Notes under the pieces: generated by a model
The model's input: only the letters and a program-made list of their open reading frames with translations
Told to the model about the DNA's origin: nothing
Database searches by the model: none
Part shown: piece by piece, positions 1 through 11,707 of the stretch
How positions within the stretch are numbered: the first letter of the stretch is position 1
How the letters are laid out: every line of letters starts with the position of its first letter
Origin: Micromonospora olivasterospora
GTDB taxonomy: Bacteria; Actinomycetota; Actinomycetes; Mycobacteriales; Micromonosporaceae
Direction: 5' to 3'
DNA: 64,000 nt
Assembly: GCF_007830265.1 (NCBI RefSeq)
Contig: NZ_VLKE01000001.1
Location: 62,001-126,000, forward strand
Translations under genes and position numbers: made by a program

Positions 1-1056
1 GGGCGGCCCGGCCAGGGTGACCAGACGGTGCCGCCGGAGCAGGTCGAGCACCACGCGCAGGTCGGCGTCCCGGTGCACCAGGTCGTCGGCGCGCCCCGGG
101 TCGCCGATCCCCGCCGGGTCGCCGATCCCCGCCGGGTCGCCGATCCCCGCCGGGTCGCCGGCACCGACGACGCGGGCCACGGCGCGCGGGTCGGCCTCGG
201 CGCCGACAGGCGCGGCGCCGGCCGGGCGGGTCGTCGGGTCGGCCTCGGCGCCGACACGCGCGGCGCCGGCCGGATGGGTCGTCGGGTCGACCAGCCGGCG
301 GTGCACCACCTGGAGCGCGGGCCCCGGCTCGACACCCAACTCCTGGCGGAGCAGGTCACGCACCTTCCGGAAGTGGGCCAGGGCCGGCGAGCGTCGCCCC
401 GTCCGCTCCAGGACGGTCAGGTAGTGCGCCTGGACCCGCTCGTCGAGGGGCTCCACCGCCGCCAGCCGGGCGGCGACCTGCCGCACCTCCGTCGGGCGGC
501 CGACCCGTATCCCCAGGTCCACGTACTCGAGGGCGACGTCGGCCCAGGTCAACCGGAGCGCCTCGACCTCCACGGACCGGCCCAGCAGCGCGCTCAGCTC
601 GCCGAGCAGCGGATCCCGCCAGAGCTGGAGGGCACGCCCGAAGAGCCGGAGGGCGGGCACGGCCTCGCCGCGCACCAGCCGCCCCCTCGCCTGACCGACG
701 AGGTCCCGGAAGACGCCGAGGTCGACGTCGCGCTCGTCCATCCGCAGCACGTAACCGTCGGAGGTGGAGGCGATGACGTTGGTCCGGCCGCGGCGGGGAG
801 CGTCGGGCTCGATGATCTGCCGTAGCCGGGCGACGTAGGTGTGCATGAGCTGGCGCGCCCGCGCCGGGGCCTCCTCGCCCCAGATCACCCCCTGGAGCTC
901 GTGGACCGCGACGCCGCGGTCGGCCCGCACGGCCAGCGCCGCGAACAGCGCCTTCTGCTTGGTGGGACCCAGGTCGACGGCGACTGAGTCTCTGGTCAGC
1001 CGGAGCGGCCCGAGGAGTTGAAGACGCAACGCCGCATCCGACACCGGAACCGCCAT
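1..1056 (-). CDS. AfsR/SARP-family transcriptional activator (partial, runs off left edge)
   Basis: Read on the complement from an ATG at 1056, this gives 352 codons without a stop before the window edge, so the C-terminus is missing. The N-terminus (LQLLGPLRL) begins an OmpR-like winged helix (about residues 1-100). A bacterial transcriptional activation domain follows (about 100-245, with ERVQAHYLTVLERTG). Next comes a repeat-rich linker (about 258-320) and then HRLVTLAGPP, which looks like the approach to an NB-ARC P-loop just outside the window. SARP proteins activate secondary-metabolite operons by binding direct heptamer repeats over the -35 region. Such repeats occur ahead of the pksE operon, so this is the best candidate pathway activator. 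That link is inferred. Confidence 0.88.
   Translation of the reverse strand, partial: MAVPVSDAALRLQLLGPLRLTRDSVAVDLGPTKQKALFAALAVRADRGVAVHELQGVIWGEEAPARARQLMHTYVARLRQIIEPDAPRRGRTNVIASTSDGYVLRMDERDVDLGVFRDLVGQARGRLVRGEAVPALRLFGRALQLWRDPLLGELSALLGRSVEVEALRLTWADVALEYVDLGIRVGRPTEVRQVAARLAAVEPLDERVQAHYLTVLERTGRRSPALAHFRKVRDLLRQELGVEPGPALQVVHRRLVDPTTHPAGAARVGAEADPTTRPAGAAPVGAEADPRAVARVVGAGDPAGIGDPAGIGDPAGIGDPGRADDLVHRDADLRVVLDLLRRHRLVTLAGPP
98..160. repeat. 18-bp tandem repeat, about 3.5 copies, in the SARP linker
   Basis: The unit gggtcgccgatccccgcc starts at 98, 116, 134 and, partially, 152. It is in frame and encodes a repeating GDPAGI hexapeptide on the complement. The repeat lies between the BTAD domain and the predicted NB-ARC domain, so it would be expected to vary in copy number without breaking the frame. 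Confidence 0.9.
188..283. repeat. 48-bp direct repeat, two copies, in the SARP linker
   Basis: Copies at 188-235 and 236-283 differ at only a few positions and encode a repeated 16-residue stretch, DPTTRPAGAAPVGAEA or close to it, on the complement. It adjoins the 18-bp array, so the whole interdomain linker of this regulator is made of short in-frame duplications. Confidence 0.88.
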
Positions 1057-1280
1057 TCGTCGTGGGGGGCCAGGAGAAACACCAAGAGTGTTCGTGACAC
1101 TACCTGGAGTCTCAACCGAGCATACCGACCAACTTATCGATATCCATGAGCGCATTTCGGCACGCGGCCCGGCCGGGAGCCGCCCGCACCGCGAGCACGG
1201 ACGCCCAACTCCGGCAGGAAACGATAAGTTACTATCGAAATCTATAGCTATCGCGTCGATGTCAGGCAGTGGGTGGTCCC
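1057..1280. promoter_or_regulatory. Divergent control region between SARP gene and clpC
   Basis: This 224-bp region separates two divergent genes and is much more AT-rich than its surroundings. It carries a separated perfect inverted repeat, aacttatcg at 1131-1139 and cgataagtt at 1222-1230, plus several TATCG and CTATAG words at 1231-1252. These look like promoter elements and operator half-sites, but no known stress-regulator site was recognised. Confidence 0.45.
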
Positions 1281-3746
<2,466 letters not shown>

Positions 3747-3757
3747 CGACGAGCCCT

Positions 3758-3833
3758 CCGCGATCTTGCACTTGTGGCCCCGGCAAATCCGGCAAACCAC
3801 CCTATCCCGAGGGCCGAAAGCGCAAGATCGCGG
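3758..3833. terminator. Bidirectional inverted-repeat terminator between convergent genes
   Basis: Arms at 3758-3780 and 3811-3833 pair at 20 of 23 positions around a 30-base loop. The left arm begins ccgcgatcttgca. The element sits between clpC and the converging methyltransferase gene. A related element with the same core word is found at 61217-61293, also between convergent genes. Confidence 0.7.
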
Positions 3834-3889
3834 TCGTGGTCGTCCTGCTCGGCGCGGGCCGCGTCCGGGGAAGCGTGCGCGCGAGCCGG

Positions 3890-5029
3890 TCAGTCGTCGC
3901 TGGTCCACGCCCCGGCGCGCAGGGCGTCGGCCACCGGGCTGCCGTCCCGGTTCGGCCCCTTCTCCACCACCACCAGGTTGTGGTAGAAGTGCACCCCCCG
4001 GACGGTCTGGTCGGTCGGCAGCGGCTTCCAGGTGTCCGCCCGGAGGTACTCCTGGTGGTGCAGGCCGTCCACGAGCTGCTTGAGGAAGCCGAGCGTGTAG
4101 GCGGTGTCGTTGAGGTCGTCCTCGCTGCCCTGGAACAGGAACGGCCAGAACGAGGTCTGCACGTCCTCCACGATGTACAGCCCGCCGTGCCGCAGCAGCG
4201 GGAACAGGGTGGTGAACGAGCTGATCACGTGGGCGCTGACGTGGCTGCCGTCGTCCACGACGATGTCCGGCGGGCCGATCCGCTCGACCACCGCCCGGAG
4301 CGCGTCCGGGTCGGCCTGATCCACCCGGAACGTCGTCACCCGCGGCTCGTCCACCGCCTGCTTGTCGACCACGTCCAGGCCGTACACCAGCGCGCGGGGA
4401 AAGTAGTGCTTCCACATCCGCAGCGACTCGCCGCCGTCCGTCGGGTCCTCGTAGCCGCCCACGCCGATCTCCAGGACCGTCAGCCGGCGGTCCCGGAAGG
4501 ACGCCAGGTGCTGCTCGTACGGCAGCGCGTACTGGTGCAGCGGGCCCCACTTGTCGGTGCCGGTGTACACCGCGAGCCTGCTCAGCGTCGGGGCGTCGCG
4601 CCGGTCCAGCACGTCCAGCAGGCGCTGCACCGGCGCCGCCCACGTCGCCGGCGGCGGGTTCTTCGCGTACTCGCGCTCGACCACCTCGGCCCCCGGCCAC
4701 CGCACCGTCCGCGTGCCGTCCGTCACGGACTCCCGCGGGCCGTACAGCGCGCGAACGCACTCGGCGAGGCCCTGGGTGATGACGACCGGCGGCAGATCGG
4801 GGTACGCCGACGGGTTCGGCACCGGGAACCGGTGTTCCGCCCCGTCGTGCACGAGGGTGAGCACGGTAGCGGCCCCGTCGGGCGCGGCGATCTCGTCGAG
4901 CCGGGCCCGGAAGAGGACCTCGTCGAAGACCGCCCGGGCGGCGGCCTCGGCGCCGACCCGCTCGATCGCCCCGGCCACGTCGCCGTCCCGGGTCTCCGCG
5001 GCCGCCAGAAGCAGGGTGGTGGGGTCCAT
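3890..5029 (-). CDS. MycE-like sugar O-methyltransferase
   Basis: A 379-residue protein resembling the mycinamicin/macrocin O-methyltransferase group (MycE, TylE), which methylate sugar hydroxyls of glycosylated antibiotics using SAM and a metal ion. The N-terminal half is an auxiliary domain. The catalytic Rossmann domain begins near residue 155 with YTGTDKWGPLHQYALPYEQHL. It contains the SAM-binding LTVLEIGVGGYEDP and the likely metal/catalytic DIVVDDGSH. The ATG at 5029 fits the family start; the longer upstream frame is a shadow. It is the last gene of a leftward operon after a flavoprotein and an MFS exporter. A role in methylating a cluster-encoded sugar is inferred. Confidence 0.8.
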   Translation of the reverse strand: MDPTTLLLAAAETRDGDVAGAIERVGAEAAARAVFDEVLFRARLDEIAAPDGAATVLTLVHDGAEHRFPVPNPSAYPDLPPVVITQGLAECVRALYGPRESVTDGTRTVRWPGAEVVEREYAKNPPPATWAAPVQRLLDVLDRRDAPTLSRLAVYTGTDKWGPLHQYALPYEQHLASFRDRRLTVLEIGVGGYEDPTDGGESLRMWKHYFPRALVYGLDVVDKQAVDEPRVTTFRVDQADPDALRAVVERIGPPDIVVDDGSHVSAHVISSFTTLFPLLRHGGLYIVEDVQTSFWPFLFQGSEDDLNDTAYTLGFLKQLVDGLHHQEYLRADTWKPLPTDQTVRGVHFYHNLVVVEKGPNRDGSPVADALRAGAWTSDD

Positions 5030-5076
5030 CGGCTGTCCAATCGCTCGTCGCGTATGAGGGATGGGCCGGGACGCTG

Positions 5077-6246
5077 TCAGCTGCTGGCGGCCGCCCGGCG
5101 GTTGTTGCCGAAGAAGCGCCGGCCCGCCCAGCGGACGGGGCGGCTCCCGGAGAGCCGGAACGCCATCGTCCGCAGCCACAGCGCGGTCGCGTTCGGGGCG
5201 ACGAACATGGCGGTGGCGCGCAGTGCCTCGCGCTGGCGGGACAGCACGAGCGGCCGGAACTCCGCCTCCCACGCCGCCAGGGCGCCGGAGGGGTCGCCGT
5301 GGTGCCTGTCCAGGACGTCCCCGAGCAGTTCGGCGCCGCCGACGGCCAGGGACGACCCGGACCCGGCGAAGAGGCTGACGCACCACGCCGAGTCGCCCAG
5401 CAGCACCACCCGGCCCTGGTGCCAGCGCTCCATCCGGATCTGGCAGATCCGGTCGAAGTAGATCGAGTCCTCCTTCGCCACCGCCGTCAACAGGTCGGGG
5501 ACGACCCAGCCCAGGTCGCCGTACACCCGCCGCAGCGTCGGCACGGGCCCCTCGCGCAGGTCCCGCTCCACGTCGTCCGTCCGGAAGGCGAAGAAGGCGG
5601 CGCACCGGCCGTCCGCCGTCGGGGTGATCCCGACCCCCCTGCCGACGAGGCCGACGCCGACGGACTGGGCGGCGTCGAGGCGCGCCGCGCGGGGCGGCTC
5701 GGGCAGCAGGCAGCTGATCACGGCGTGCCCGAGATCGGCCCGGAAACGCTCCTCCGGGCCGAACACGGCGGCGCGGACCTGCGAGTGCAGCCCGTCGGCG
5801 CCGACGACCAGGTCGAACCGGCCGTCGGTGCCGTCGCTGAACCCGACGTCGACCCCGTCGTCGTCCTGGTCGAGCCGGGTGACCGTGGTGCCGAACCTGA
5901 GCCGGGCCCGGTCACTCAGCGCCCGGTGCAGGGCCGCCTCCAGGTCGCCGCGCAGCAGCGTGACGGAGGCGCCGCCGACCAGGGCGGCGTGCGCCTCGGG
6001 CGGCAGCGCGGCGACCCGCCGGCCGCTCTCGTCCACGTAGACGAGCTCCGGCGTCGGCTGCTCCGCCCGCTCCAGGTCGGGCAGGATGCCCAGCCGGCCG
6101 GCGGCCTCGTACCCGACGCCGGAGAAGTTGACGACGTAGCCGCCGCCGCGCGGGCCCGGCGCCTTCTCCACCACCAGTACGTCCCAGCCGCTGCGACCCA
6201 GCCGCAGGGCGGCGGCCAGCCCCGCGATCCCGGCGCCGACGATCAG
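5077..6246 (-). CDS. FAD-dependent aromatic-hydroxylase-type monooxygenase, start disrupted
   Basis: Group A flavoprotein monooxygenase fold: the nucleotide-binding LIVGAGIAGLAAALRL lies at the N-terminus, then RGDLEAALHRAL, the DG motif DLVVGADGLHSQVR and a second FAD motif RVVLLGDSAWCVS. A hydroxylation or epoxidation tailoring role is inferred. The frame that includes the GxGxxG motif has no ATG, GTG or TTG upstream. Candidates are a CTG at 6246 twelve bases after a perfect aggaggt, or a GTG at 6278 with a good ribosome site in the next frame. Adding one base near 6250-6258 would fuse the second option (VAEHQEV) to the body, so a missing base is likely. The extent given is the minimum. It lies between the exporter and the O-methyltransferase genes. 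Confidence 0.78.
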   Translation of the reverse strand: MIVGAGIAGLAAALRLGRSGWDVLVVEKAPGPRGGGYVVNFSGVGYEAAGRLGILPDLERAEQPTPELVYVDESGRRVAALPPEAHAALVGGASVTLLRGDLEAALHRALSDRARLRFGTTVTRLDQDDDGVDVGFSDGTDGRFDLVVGADGLHSQVRAAVFGPEERFRADLGHAVISCLLPEPPRAARLDAAQSVGVGLVGRGVGITPTADGRCAAFFAFRTDDVERDLREGPVPTLRRVYGDLGWVVPDLLTAVAKEDSIYFDRICQIRMERWHQGRVVLLGDSAWCVSLFAGSGSSLAVGGAELLGDVLDRHHGDPSGALAAWEAEFRPLVLSRQREALRATAMFVAPNATALWLRTMAFRLSGSRPVRWAGRRFFGNNRRAAASS

Positions 6247-6321
6247 CGCCGCCCGGGCACCTCCTGATGTTCTGCCACGATTCGGCCCCTCCCCTGTCGG
6301 CCCCGTGGTGTGCCCGCCCCG

Positions 6322-7908
6322 TCACTCCGGCGTGGCGGCCTCCGTGCGGTCCTCGGTCTTGATGAGCAGGGTCAGCAGCGCGACACCCACCGTCACCACG
6401 GCGGCGACGGTCAGCGACGTCTGCAGACCCACGACGAACGACTCCTGGGCCTTCGCGACGATGCTCTCGGCCAACGCGGCGGGCGTGCCGGGGGCGACCG
6501 GAAGGCTGCCCTGCGCCACGACGGCGCCGGCGTCGGCGATGTCGGCGGCCACGTCGTCCGGCACGCCGGCCTCGGCCAGCCGGTCGGGCAGCGCCGCGTC
6601 GACGCTGACGAACATGATCGAGCCGATGGTCGCCACGCCGAGGACCGGGCCGACGCTCGCCGCGGTCTCCGACATGCCCGAGCTGACGCCGGCCAGGCTG
6701 GGCGGCGCGCTGGCGATGATCGCCTCGGTGGCGACCGGGTAGATCGTGCTCATGCCGCCGCCGATAAGGATCAGGAACGGCCAGAGCGCGTGGTACGACG
6801 ACGAGGTGGACAGCTGCGCCAGGCCGAAGAAGCCCACGGCCATCGCCAGCGAGCCGACCAGCAGCGGGACCCGCCGCCCGAACCGCTCGTTCAACTTGCC
6901 GGCGATCGGGCCGGCCACGATCGTCATCGCGGCGAGCGGAAGCAGGCCGAGCCCGGCCTGGATCGCGTTCATCCCCCGGACGTGCTGCATGTACAGCGCC
7001 AGGTAGAACCAGCTGCCGAACATGAGGGCGCCGGCCACCACGACCGCGATGGTGCCGGCGATCACGGGCGGCGCCCGGAACAGCGACAGCGGGATCACGG
7101 GCTCGTCGGTGCGGCGCTCCCGCAGCACGAACAGCACGGCGAGCAGCAGGGCGAGCGCGAGGCCGACGAGCGGCTGGACGCCCGTCCACCCGTGCTCGGT
7201 GACCCGGTCGACGCTCCAGACGAGCGCGAGGAGGGTGCCGGTGAGCAGGACGATGCCGGGCATGTCGAACGCGCGCTCGGCCCCCTCCGGCGGGGTCGGC
7301 CGGACCAGCAGCAGCACTGCCAGCAGCGCGGCGGCACCGACGAAGACGTTGACGTAGAAGGCCCAGCGCCAGTCCGCGAGCTCCACGATGGCGCCACCGA
7401 CGAACGGCCCGGACACCCCGGCGACCGCGTACGTGCCCATGAAGACGCCGATGGCCGTCTTGAGCCGCCCCGGGGGGAACGTGAGCCGCAGGATCGCCAA
7501 CGCGCTGGGCATCAGGGTGGCGCCCGCGACGCCCTGGACGACCCGCCACGCGATCAGCGCCTCGACGCTCTGTGCCCGGCCGACCAGGGCGGAACTGGCC
7601 ATGAAGGCGGCCATACCGACGAGGAAGACGAGCCGGTGGCCGAACCGGTCGCCGAGCTTGCCGGCCACGACCAGGCTGGCGGCGAAGGCCAGCAGGTAGC
7701 CGGTGGTCACCCACTGGAGCTGCGACAGCGTGGTGTCGAGATCCGCGGCGATGGCCGGGTTCGCCACGGTCACCACGGACATGTCGAGGCTGATCAGCGT
7801 CACGGCGAGGGCCATGGTGAACAGGCCGACCCACGCGGCCCGCGACACGGTCTCCTCCGGAGGCGGCTCCCCGGTGCCGGGCGGGTCCTGCTCGACCTTC
7901 TGATCCAT
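6322..7908 (-). CDS. DHA2-type MFS drug exporter (14 helices)
   Basis: A 528-residue major facilitator of the DHA2 drug:H+ antiporter family, placed in the cytoplasmic membrane. The first helix has LISLDMSVVTVANPAIA, followed by LQWVTTGYLLAFAASL and the motif A loop GKLGDRFGHR. Motif C (GVSGPFVGGAI) and an extended 14-helix pattern follow. The start at 7908 has gaggtg seven bases upstream; the longer frame to 8061 has no such site. It is first in a leftward operon with the flavoprotein and O-methyltransferase genes. Efflux of the cluster product or an intermediate is the natural reading but is not proven by sequence. Confidence 0.9.
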   Translation of the reverse strand: MDQKVEQDPPGTGEPPPEETVSRAAWVGLFTMALAVTLISLDMSVVTVANPAIAADLDTTLSQLQWVTTGYLLAFAASLVVAGKLGDRFGHRLVFLVGMAAFMASSALVGRAQSVEALIAWRVVQGVAGATLMPSALAILRLTFPPGRLKTAIGVFMGTYAVAGVSGPFVGGAIVELADWRWAFYVNVFVGAAALLAVLLLVRPTPPEGAERAFDMPGIVLLTGTLLALVWSVDRVTEHGWTGVQPLVGLALALLLAVLFVLRERRTDEPVIPLSLFRAPPVIAGTIAVVVAGALMFGSWFYLALYMQHVRGMNAIQAGLGLLPLAAMTIVAGPIAGKLNERFGRRVPLLVGSLAMAVGFFGLAQLSTSSSYHALWPFLILIGGGMSTIYPVATEAIIASAPPSLAGVSSGMSETAASVGPVLGVATIGSIMFVSVDAALPDRLAEAGVPDDVAADIADAGAVVAQGSLPVAPGTPAALAESIVAKAQESFVVGLQTSLTVAAVVTVGVALLTLLIKTEDRTEAATPE

Positions 7909-8199
7909 GCGGTTCACCTCTGTGCGGGGGCCGGGCCGGAGAGCCGGTCGGCGGGGCCGACCAGCCGGCGGAGGGCATGGGCGTGCGTCGTCACCTGAGC
8001 CGGCCCGGGGGCGCGCCCACGCCACGAGCCCTGGATGGGCCGCGAGCGGCACGGCGCACACGTCGGGCCGTTCACTAAACGATAGCAGTCGCTACGCCCC
8101 GGTGAGCGCTCCACACGCGCCGGCGGGTGCCGAGAACGGCTCGGTTTTGGTTTAGAGTCACATACCGACACTGTGGACGGCGCTGCTCTGGAGGTCCCC
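7909..8199. promoter_or_regulatory. Divergent promoter region, MFS exporter / DUF885 gene
   Basis: Noncoding 291 bp between divergent genes. Low-GC patches lie at about 8076-8097 (actaaacgatagcagtcgct) and 8146-8165 (ttggtttagagtcacata), the second containing a possible -10 TAGAGT ahead of the rightward gene. No operator could be assigned. Confidence 0.35.
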
Positions 8200-9402
8200 G
8201 TGGTCGATCCGGTGATCCGCGACTACCTGCTGCTGGGCCTCCGGCTGGGCCGACTGGTCGACGGCTTCGTCGACTGCTGGTTCGGCGACGAACGACTCTG
8301 GCGGCAGGTGCAGGACGAACCGACCCCGGAGCCCGCGCGACTGGCGCGGGACGCGTCCCGGCTGCGGGCCGCGCTGGCCGGAGCGGAGCTCGCCGAGGAC
8401 CGCCGGCGCTTCCTGACCGCGCAGGCCCGGGCGCTGGAGTGCTCGGCGCGCCGCCTGGCCGGCACCGACATCGGGTTCCACGCCGAGGTCGAGGCGTACT
8501 TCGACGTGGAGATAGCCCTCACCGACACCGACCGGTACGCGGCCGGGCACGACGAGATCGCCGCGCTGCTGCCGGGGCCCGGCGACCTGCGCGCCCGCCT
8601 CGCCGCGTTCCACGAGCGGGACCGCATCCCGGCGGGCCGCCTGGGCGACGCCGTCCGGGCCGTCTCCGGCCGGCTGCGCGCCGTGGCCCGCGACCGGTTC
8701 CTCCTGCCGGAGCGGGAGTCGGTGGAGTACGAGGTGGTGGGCGACCGCCCCTGGAACGCGTTCAACCGCTACCAGGGCGGCTTCCACTCGCTGGTGACGC
8801 TGAACGCCGACGCGGGCCACGGCATGTCCGCGCTGCCCCACCTGGCCACGCACGAGGTCTACCCGGGGCACCACACGGAGCACTGCGTCAAGGAGGCCGG
8901 CCTGGTGCGGGCCGGCGGGCAGGCGGAGCAGACCATCGCGCTGGTGAACACCCCGCAGTGCCTGCTCGCCGAGGGCATGGCCGAGGTGGCGCTGCACGTC
9001 GCCCTGGGCGCGGGCTGGGGCCCGTGGACGCAGGGCGTGCTCGCCGAGGTCGGGCTACGGCTGGACGGCGAGCTGGTCGAACGGCTGCTGCCGCACACGA
9101 CGACGCTGCTGGCGGCCCGCCAGGACGCCGCGATCATGCTGCACGACCGGGGCGCCGACCCCGAGGAGGTGGTGGCGTACCTGCGGCGCTGGATGCTCGT
9201 CGGCGAGGAGCGTGCCCGGCACATGGTGCGGTTCCTGACCGATCCGCTCTGGCGGGCCTACACCGTCACCTACATCGAGGGGTCCCGGCTGGTCCGGTCC
9301 TGGCTCGCCGGCGCGGGCGACCCGGCGGCGCGGTACCGCCGGCTGCTCGCCGAGCCGCTGCTGCCGTCGCAACTGCGGGCGGAGGCGGCCGCCCCGACGT
9401 GA
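8200..9402 (+). CDS. DUF885-family putative metallopeptidase
   Basis: A 400-residue soluble protein of the DUF885 family, related to M32-like carboxypeptidases. The signature HEVYPGHHTEH near residue 218 supplies candidate zinc ligands, and LLAEGMAEVALH downstream fits the second metal-ligand helix of this group. No signal peptide is seen. The GTG at 8200 is preferred over the GTG at 8173 because ggagg lies five bases before it. It stands alone between divergent and convergent neighbours, near an M20 peptidase gene. A peptidase or amidase step on a peptide-like intermediate is possible, but the substrate cannot be read from sequence. Confidence 0.75.
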   Translation: MVDPVIRDYLLLGLRLGRLVDGFVDCWFGDERLWRQVQDEPTPEPARLARDASRLRAALAGAELAEDRRRFLTAQARALECSARRLAGTDIGFHAEVEAYFDVEIALTDTDRYAAGHDEIAALLPGPGDLRARLAAFHERDRIPAGRLGDAVRAVSGRLRAVARDRFLLPERESVEYEVVGDRPWNAFNRYQGGFHSLVTLNADAGHGMSALPHLATHEVYPGHHTEHCVKEAGLVRAGGQAEQTIALVNTPQCLLAEGMAEVALHVALGAGWGPWTQGVLAEVGLRLDGELVERLLPHTTTLLAARQDAAIMLHDRGADPEEVVAYLRRWMLVGEERARHMVRFLTDPLWRAYTVTYIEGSRLVRSWLAGAGDPAARYRRLLAEPLLPSQLRAEAAAPT

Positions 9403-9444
9403 CCCGCCGCCCGGCCGGGGCGGGTCGGCCGGCCCCGCCGTGCC

Positions 9445-10184
9445 CTACCCGGGGACCAGCAGCAGCCGGGCGGCCAGGGCGAGGAACACGACGCCGACGC
9501 CCGCCTCGAGCCACCGGCGTACGCCCGGCCGCCGCAGCACCGCCCGGGTCCGCTCCAGCAGCAGCACCACCACCGCCACCCAACCGAGCCCGACCAGCAC
9601 GTGCGTCAGCACCAGCACCGACAACTGCGGCAGGACCGGCTGCCGCGCGGCGACGAACTGCGGCAGCACGGACAGGTAGAACACGAGCACCTTGGGGTTG
9701 GTCACGTTGGCGAGCAGCCCCTGCCGGTACGCGCCGACTGGGTCGAGGGGCGGCGGCCCCGGCCGGTCGGTGCGTCTCCCGGCCCGCCCGAGCGCGGCAC
9801 GCCGCCGTCCGCGTCCGGGTCGCGAGGGAACCGCCCGTTGTCCGCGCCCGCTTCTCGGGGGGTCCGGCCGCCGCCGTCCGCGCCGGGGTCGCGGCGGGCC
9901 GCGAGCGCCGACCGTACCGCCTGGACACCGAGGTAGGCGAGGTAGAGCGCGCCGGCGACCTGGATCGCCCGCAGGGCCCAGCCGGTGCGGACCACCACGG
10001 CGGCCACGCCGCCGGCCACGGCCGCGCCCTGGAGCAGCAGGCCGGTGGCCGTCCCGCAGCCGGTGAGCAGCCCGCCGGCCGGGCCGGCGACCACGCTGTT
10101 GCGCACGATCATGGCGAGGTCCGGGCCGGGCGCGAGCACCACGAGCACGACGAGGACCAGGTACGCCGGATAGTCGGTGGGCAT
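9445..10184 (-). pseudogene. LysE/RhtB-family amino-acid exporter, frameshifted
   Basis: The N-terminal part (from ATG 10184: LVLVVLAPGPDLAMIVRNSV, then hydrophobic helices) is a LysE/RhtB efflux protein. The C-terminal part (VGAYRQGLLANVTNPKVLVF, then VLPQFVAARQ and two helices) lies in another frame and ends at 9445. The join falls in a GC-rich Gly/Arg/Asp linker at about 9745-9870. The length is consistent with one missing base. With that base restored the protein would have about 246 residues, with a longer linker than usual. Either a sequencing indel or a true pseudogene explains this. The start has gggagg upstream. It diverges from the M20 peptidase gene. Confidence 0.75.
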
Positions 10185-10236
10185 CGACCCCGCCTCCCGT
10201 GAGCCTTGCGCGACCTTCCCAGAATGCTATTCTTTT

Positions 10237-10248
10237 ATCAAGTTTGAT
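10237..10248. promoter_or_regulatory. Palindrome in the LysE / M20 divergent promoter
   Basis: ATCAAGTTTGAT has perfect 5-base arms around GT and lies in an AT-rich patch (10225-10250) between divergent genes. It could be an operator for a dimeric regulator. No regulator is assigned. Confidence 0.35.
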
Positions 10249-10307
10249 GTCAGGCGCGTGATTATCCCGCCGCCCCCTGTCGCCCACTCCGGAAGGACGT
10301 GTGTGGC

Positions 10308-11707
10308 GTGCCCAGCGACGTTGACTCGTTTCTCACCACACACCGCGACCAGCTGATCGGCCAGTACCTCGACTTCCTGCGCGTGCCGGGGGTGGCCGTC
10401 ACGGGCGGACCCGACATCCGGCGGATGGCCGAGTTGGCCGCCGCCAAGTGCGCCGAGGCGGGCCTGGAGGTCGCGGTGCACGAGACCCCCGGACACCCCG
10501 TGGTGTACGCGCACGGCGGGCCGCCCGACGCGCCGTTCACCCTGCTGACGTACGGCCACTACGACGTGTTCCCCGTCGACGACCAGCCGGGCTGGCGGTC
10601 GGACCCGTTCGAGCCGCTGGTTCGCGGGGACCGGGTCTACGCCCGCGGGGCCGGCGACAACAAGGGACAGTTCCTGGCGTACCTGAACGCGGTGCAGTGG
10701 TGGCAGCGCGCGGCCGGCGGCCTGCCCGTGCGGGTGAAGGTGCTGCTGGAGGGCGAGGAGGAGTACGGCAGCCGCCACCTGCCCTGGTTCGTCGAGCGGC
10801 ACCGGGCCGAGCTGGCGGCGGACCTGTGCGTCTACTCGGACGGCCCGATGCTGCCCGGCGACCGGCCGGCCCTGCTGTTCGGCGCCCGGGGCGGGGTGGC
10901 CCTGGAGTTCCACGCCGCCGGAGCGGCGGTGCCGTTGCACTCCGGGAACTTCGGCGGGGTGGTCGCGAACCCGATCCTGGCGCTGGCCCGGCTGTTCGCC
11001 GCCATGGTCGCGCCCAACGGCGACCTGCGGGTCCCGGGCCTGGAACGGGGGTGCCCCGACTGACGGCCGCCGAGCGGGCGGCGCTGGACGGGCTGGAGTT
11101 CGACCCGGACGAGTTCCGCGCCCGGGTCGGCACCGAGGCGCTGCCCGCCCGGTTCGGCGAGTCGTACTACGAGCGGCTGCTCTGCCGCCCCAGCCTCACC
11201 GTCTCCGGCATCGTCGGCGGCCACACGGGCGCGGGTGTGAAGTCGCTGATCCCCACCTCGGCGACCGCGAAGGCCGACGTGCGCCTGGTCGGGCAGCAGG
11301 ACCCCGACGAGGTGGTGGCCGCGATCGCCCGCTTCGCCGCCGCGGAACACCCCGAGGTGACGGTGCGCAAGCTGTTCGGGCAACCGCCCTCGCGCACCCC
11401 CATCGACCACCCGTACGCCGACCTGGTGGAGCGGGCGGTCGCCGAGTGCGTCGGCGAACGGCCGCGCCGGGTGCCCAGCCTCGCGGGCACCACGCCCGAC
11501 CACGTCTTCACCCGCCAGCTCGGCGTCCCCGCCGTCATGGTGCCGCTGGCCCCGGCGGACCAGAACCACCACGGGCCCAACGAGTACATGCGCGTCTCGT
11601 ACCTGCTACGCGGCGTCCGGATCGTCGCCCGCCTGATCGAGCTGCTGGCCACGGCCGGCCGGGACACGTCGCCGGCGACGGAGAGGGGGGCGGGTGTCCC
11701 TGGTTGA
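10308..11707 (+). pseudogene. M20-family metallopeptidase/deacylase, frameshifted
   Basis: Family M20 (dipeptidase/ArgE/DapE group) zinc hydrolase. First-half metal motifs are TYGHYDVFPVDD, RGAGDNKGQF and LLEGEEEYGS. The second half continues with TAAERAALDGLEF, the dimerisation-domain text SGIVGGHTGAGVKS and the final AGTTPDHVFTRQ and NHHGPNEYMRV. The first frame ends at 11063 and the second frame takes over at about 11035-11060, next to a run of five G. One missing base would restore a protein of about 466 residues. The GTG at 10308, ten bases after ggaagga, is favoured over 10299. The end overlaps the next gene by 14 bases. A tailoring or deprotecting amide hydrolase is plausible. Confidence 0.8.

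Noticed and set aside
98..283. SARP linker repeats considered as a CRISPR-like or mobile feature
   Set aside because: The repeats are contiguous, in frame and inside a protein linker.
17..1021. Plus-strand open frames over the left edge
   Set aside because: They are antisense shadows of the SARP gene, whose complement reading gives recognisable domains.
3836..5461. Long plus-strand frame opposite the O-methyltransferase gene
   Set aside because: Composition is antisense-like, and the complement has SAM-binding and DDGSH motifs.
9403..9444. Hairpin between DUF885 and LysE genes
   Set aside because: Only short GC-rich arms of about six bases pair, which is expected by chance at this composition.
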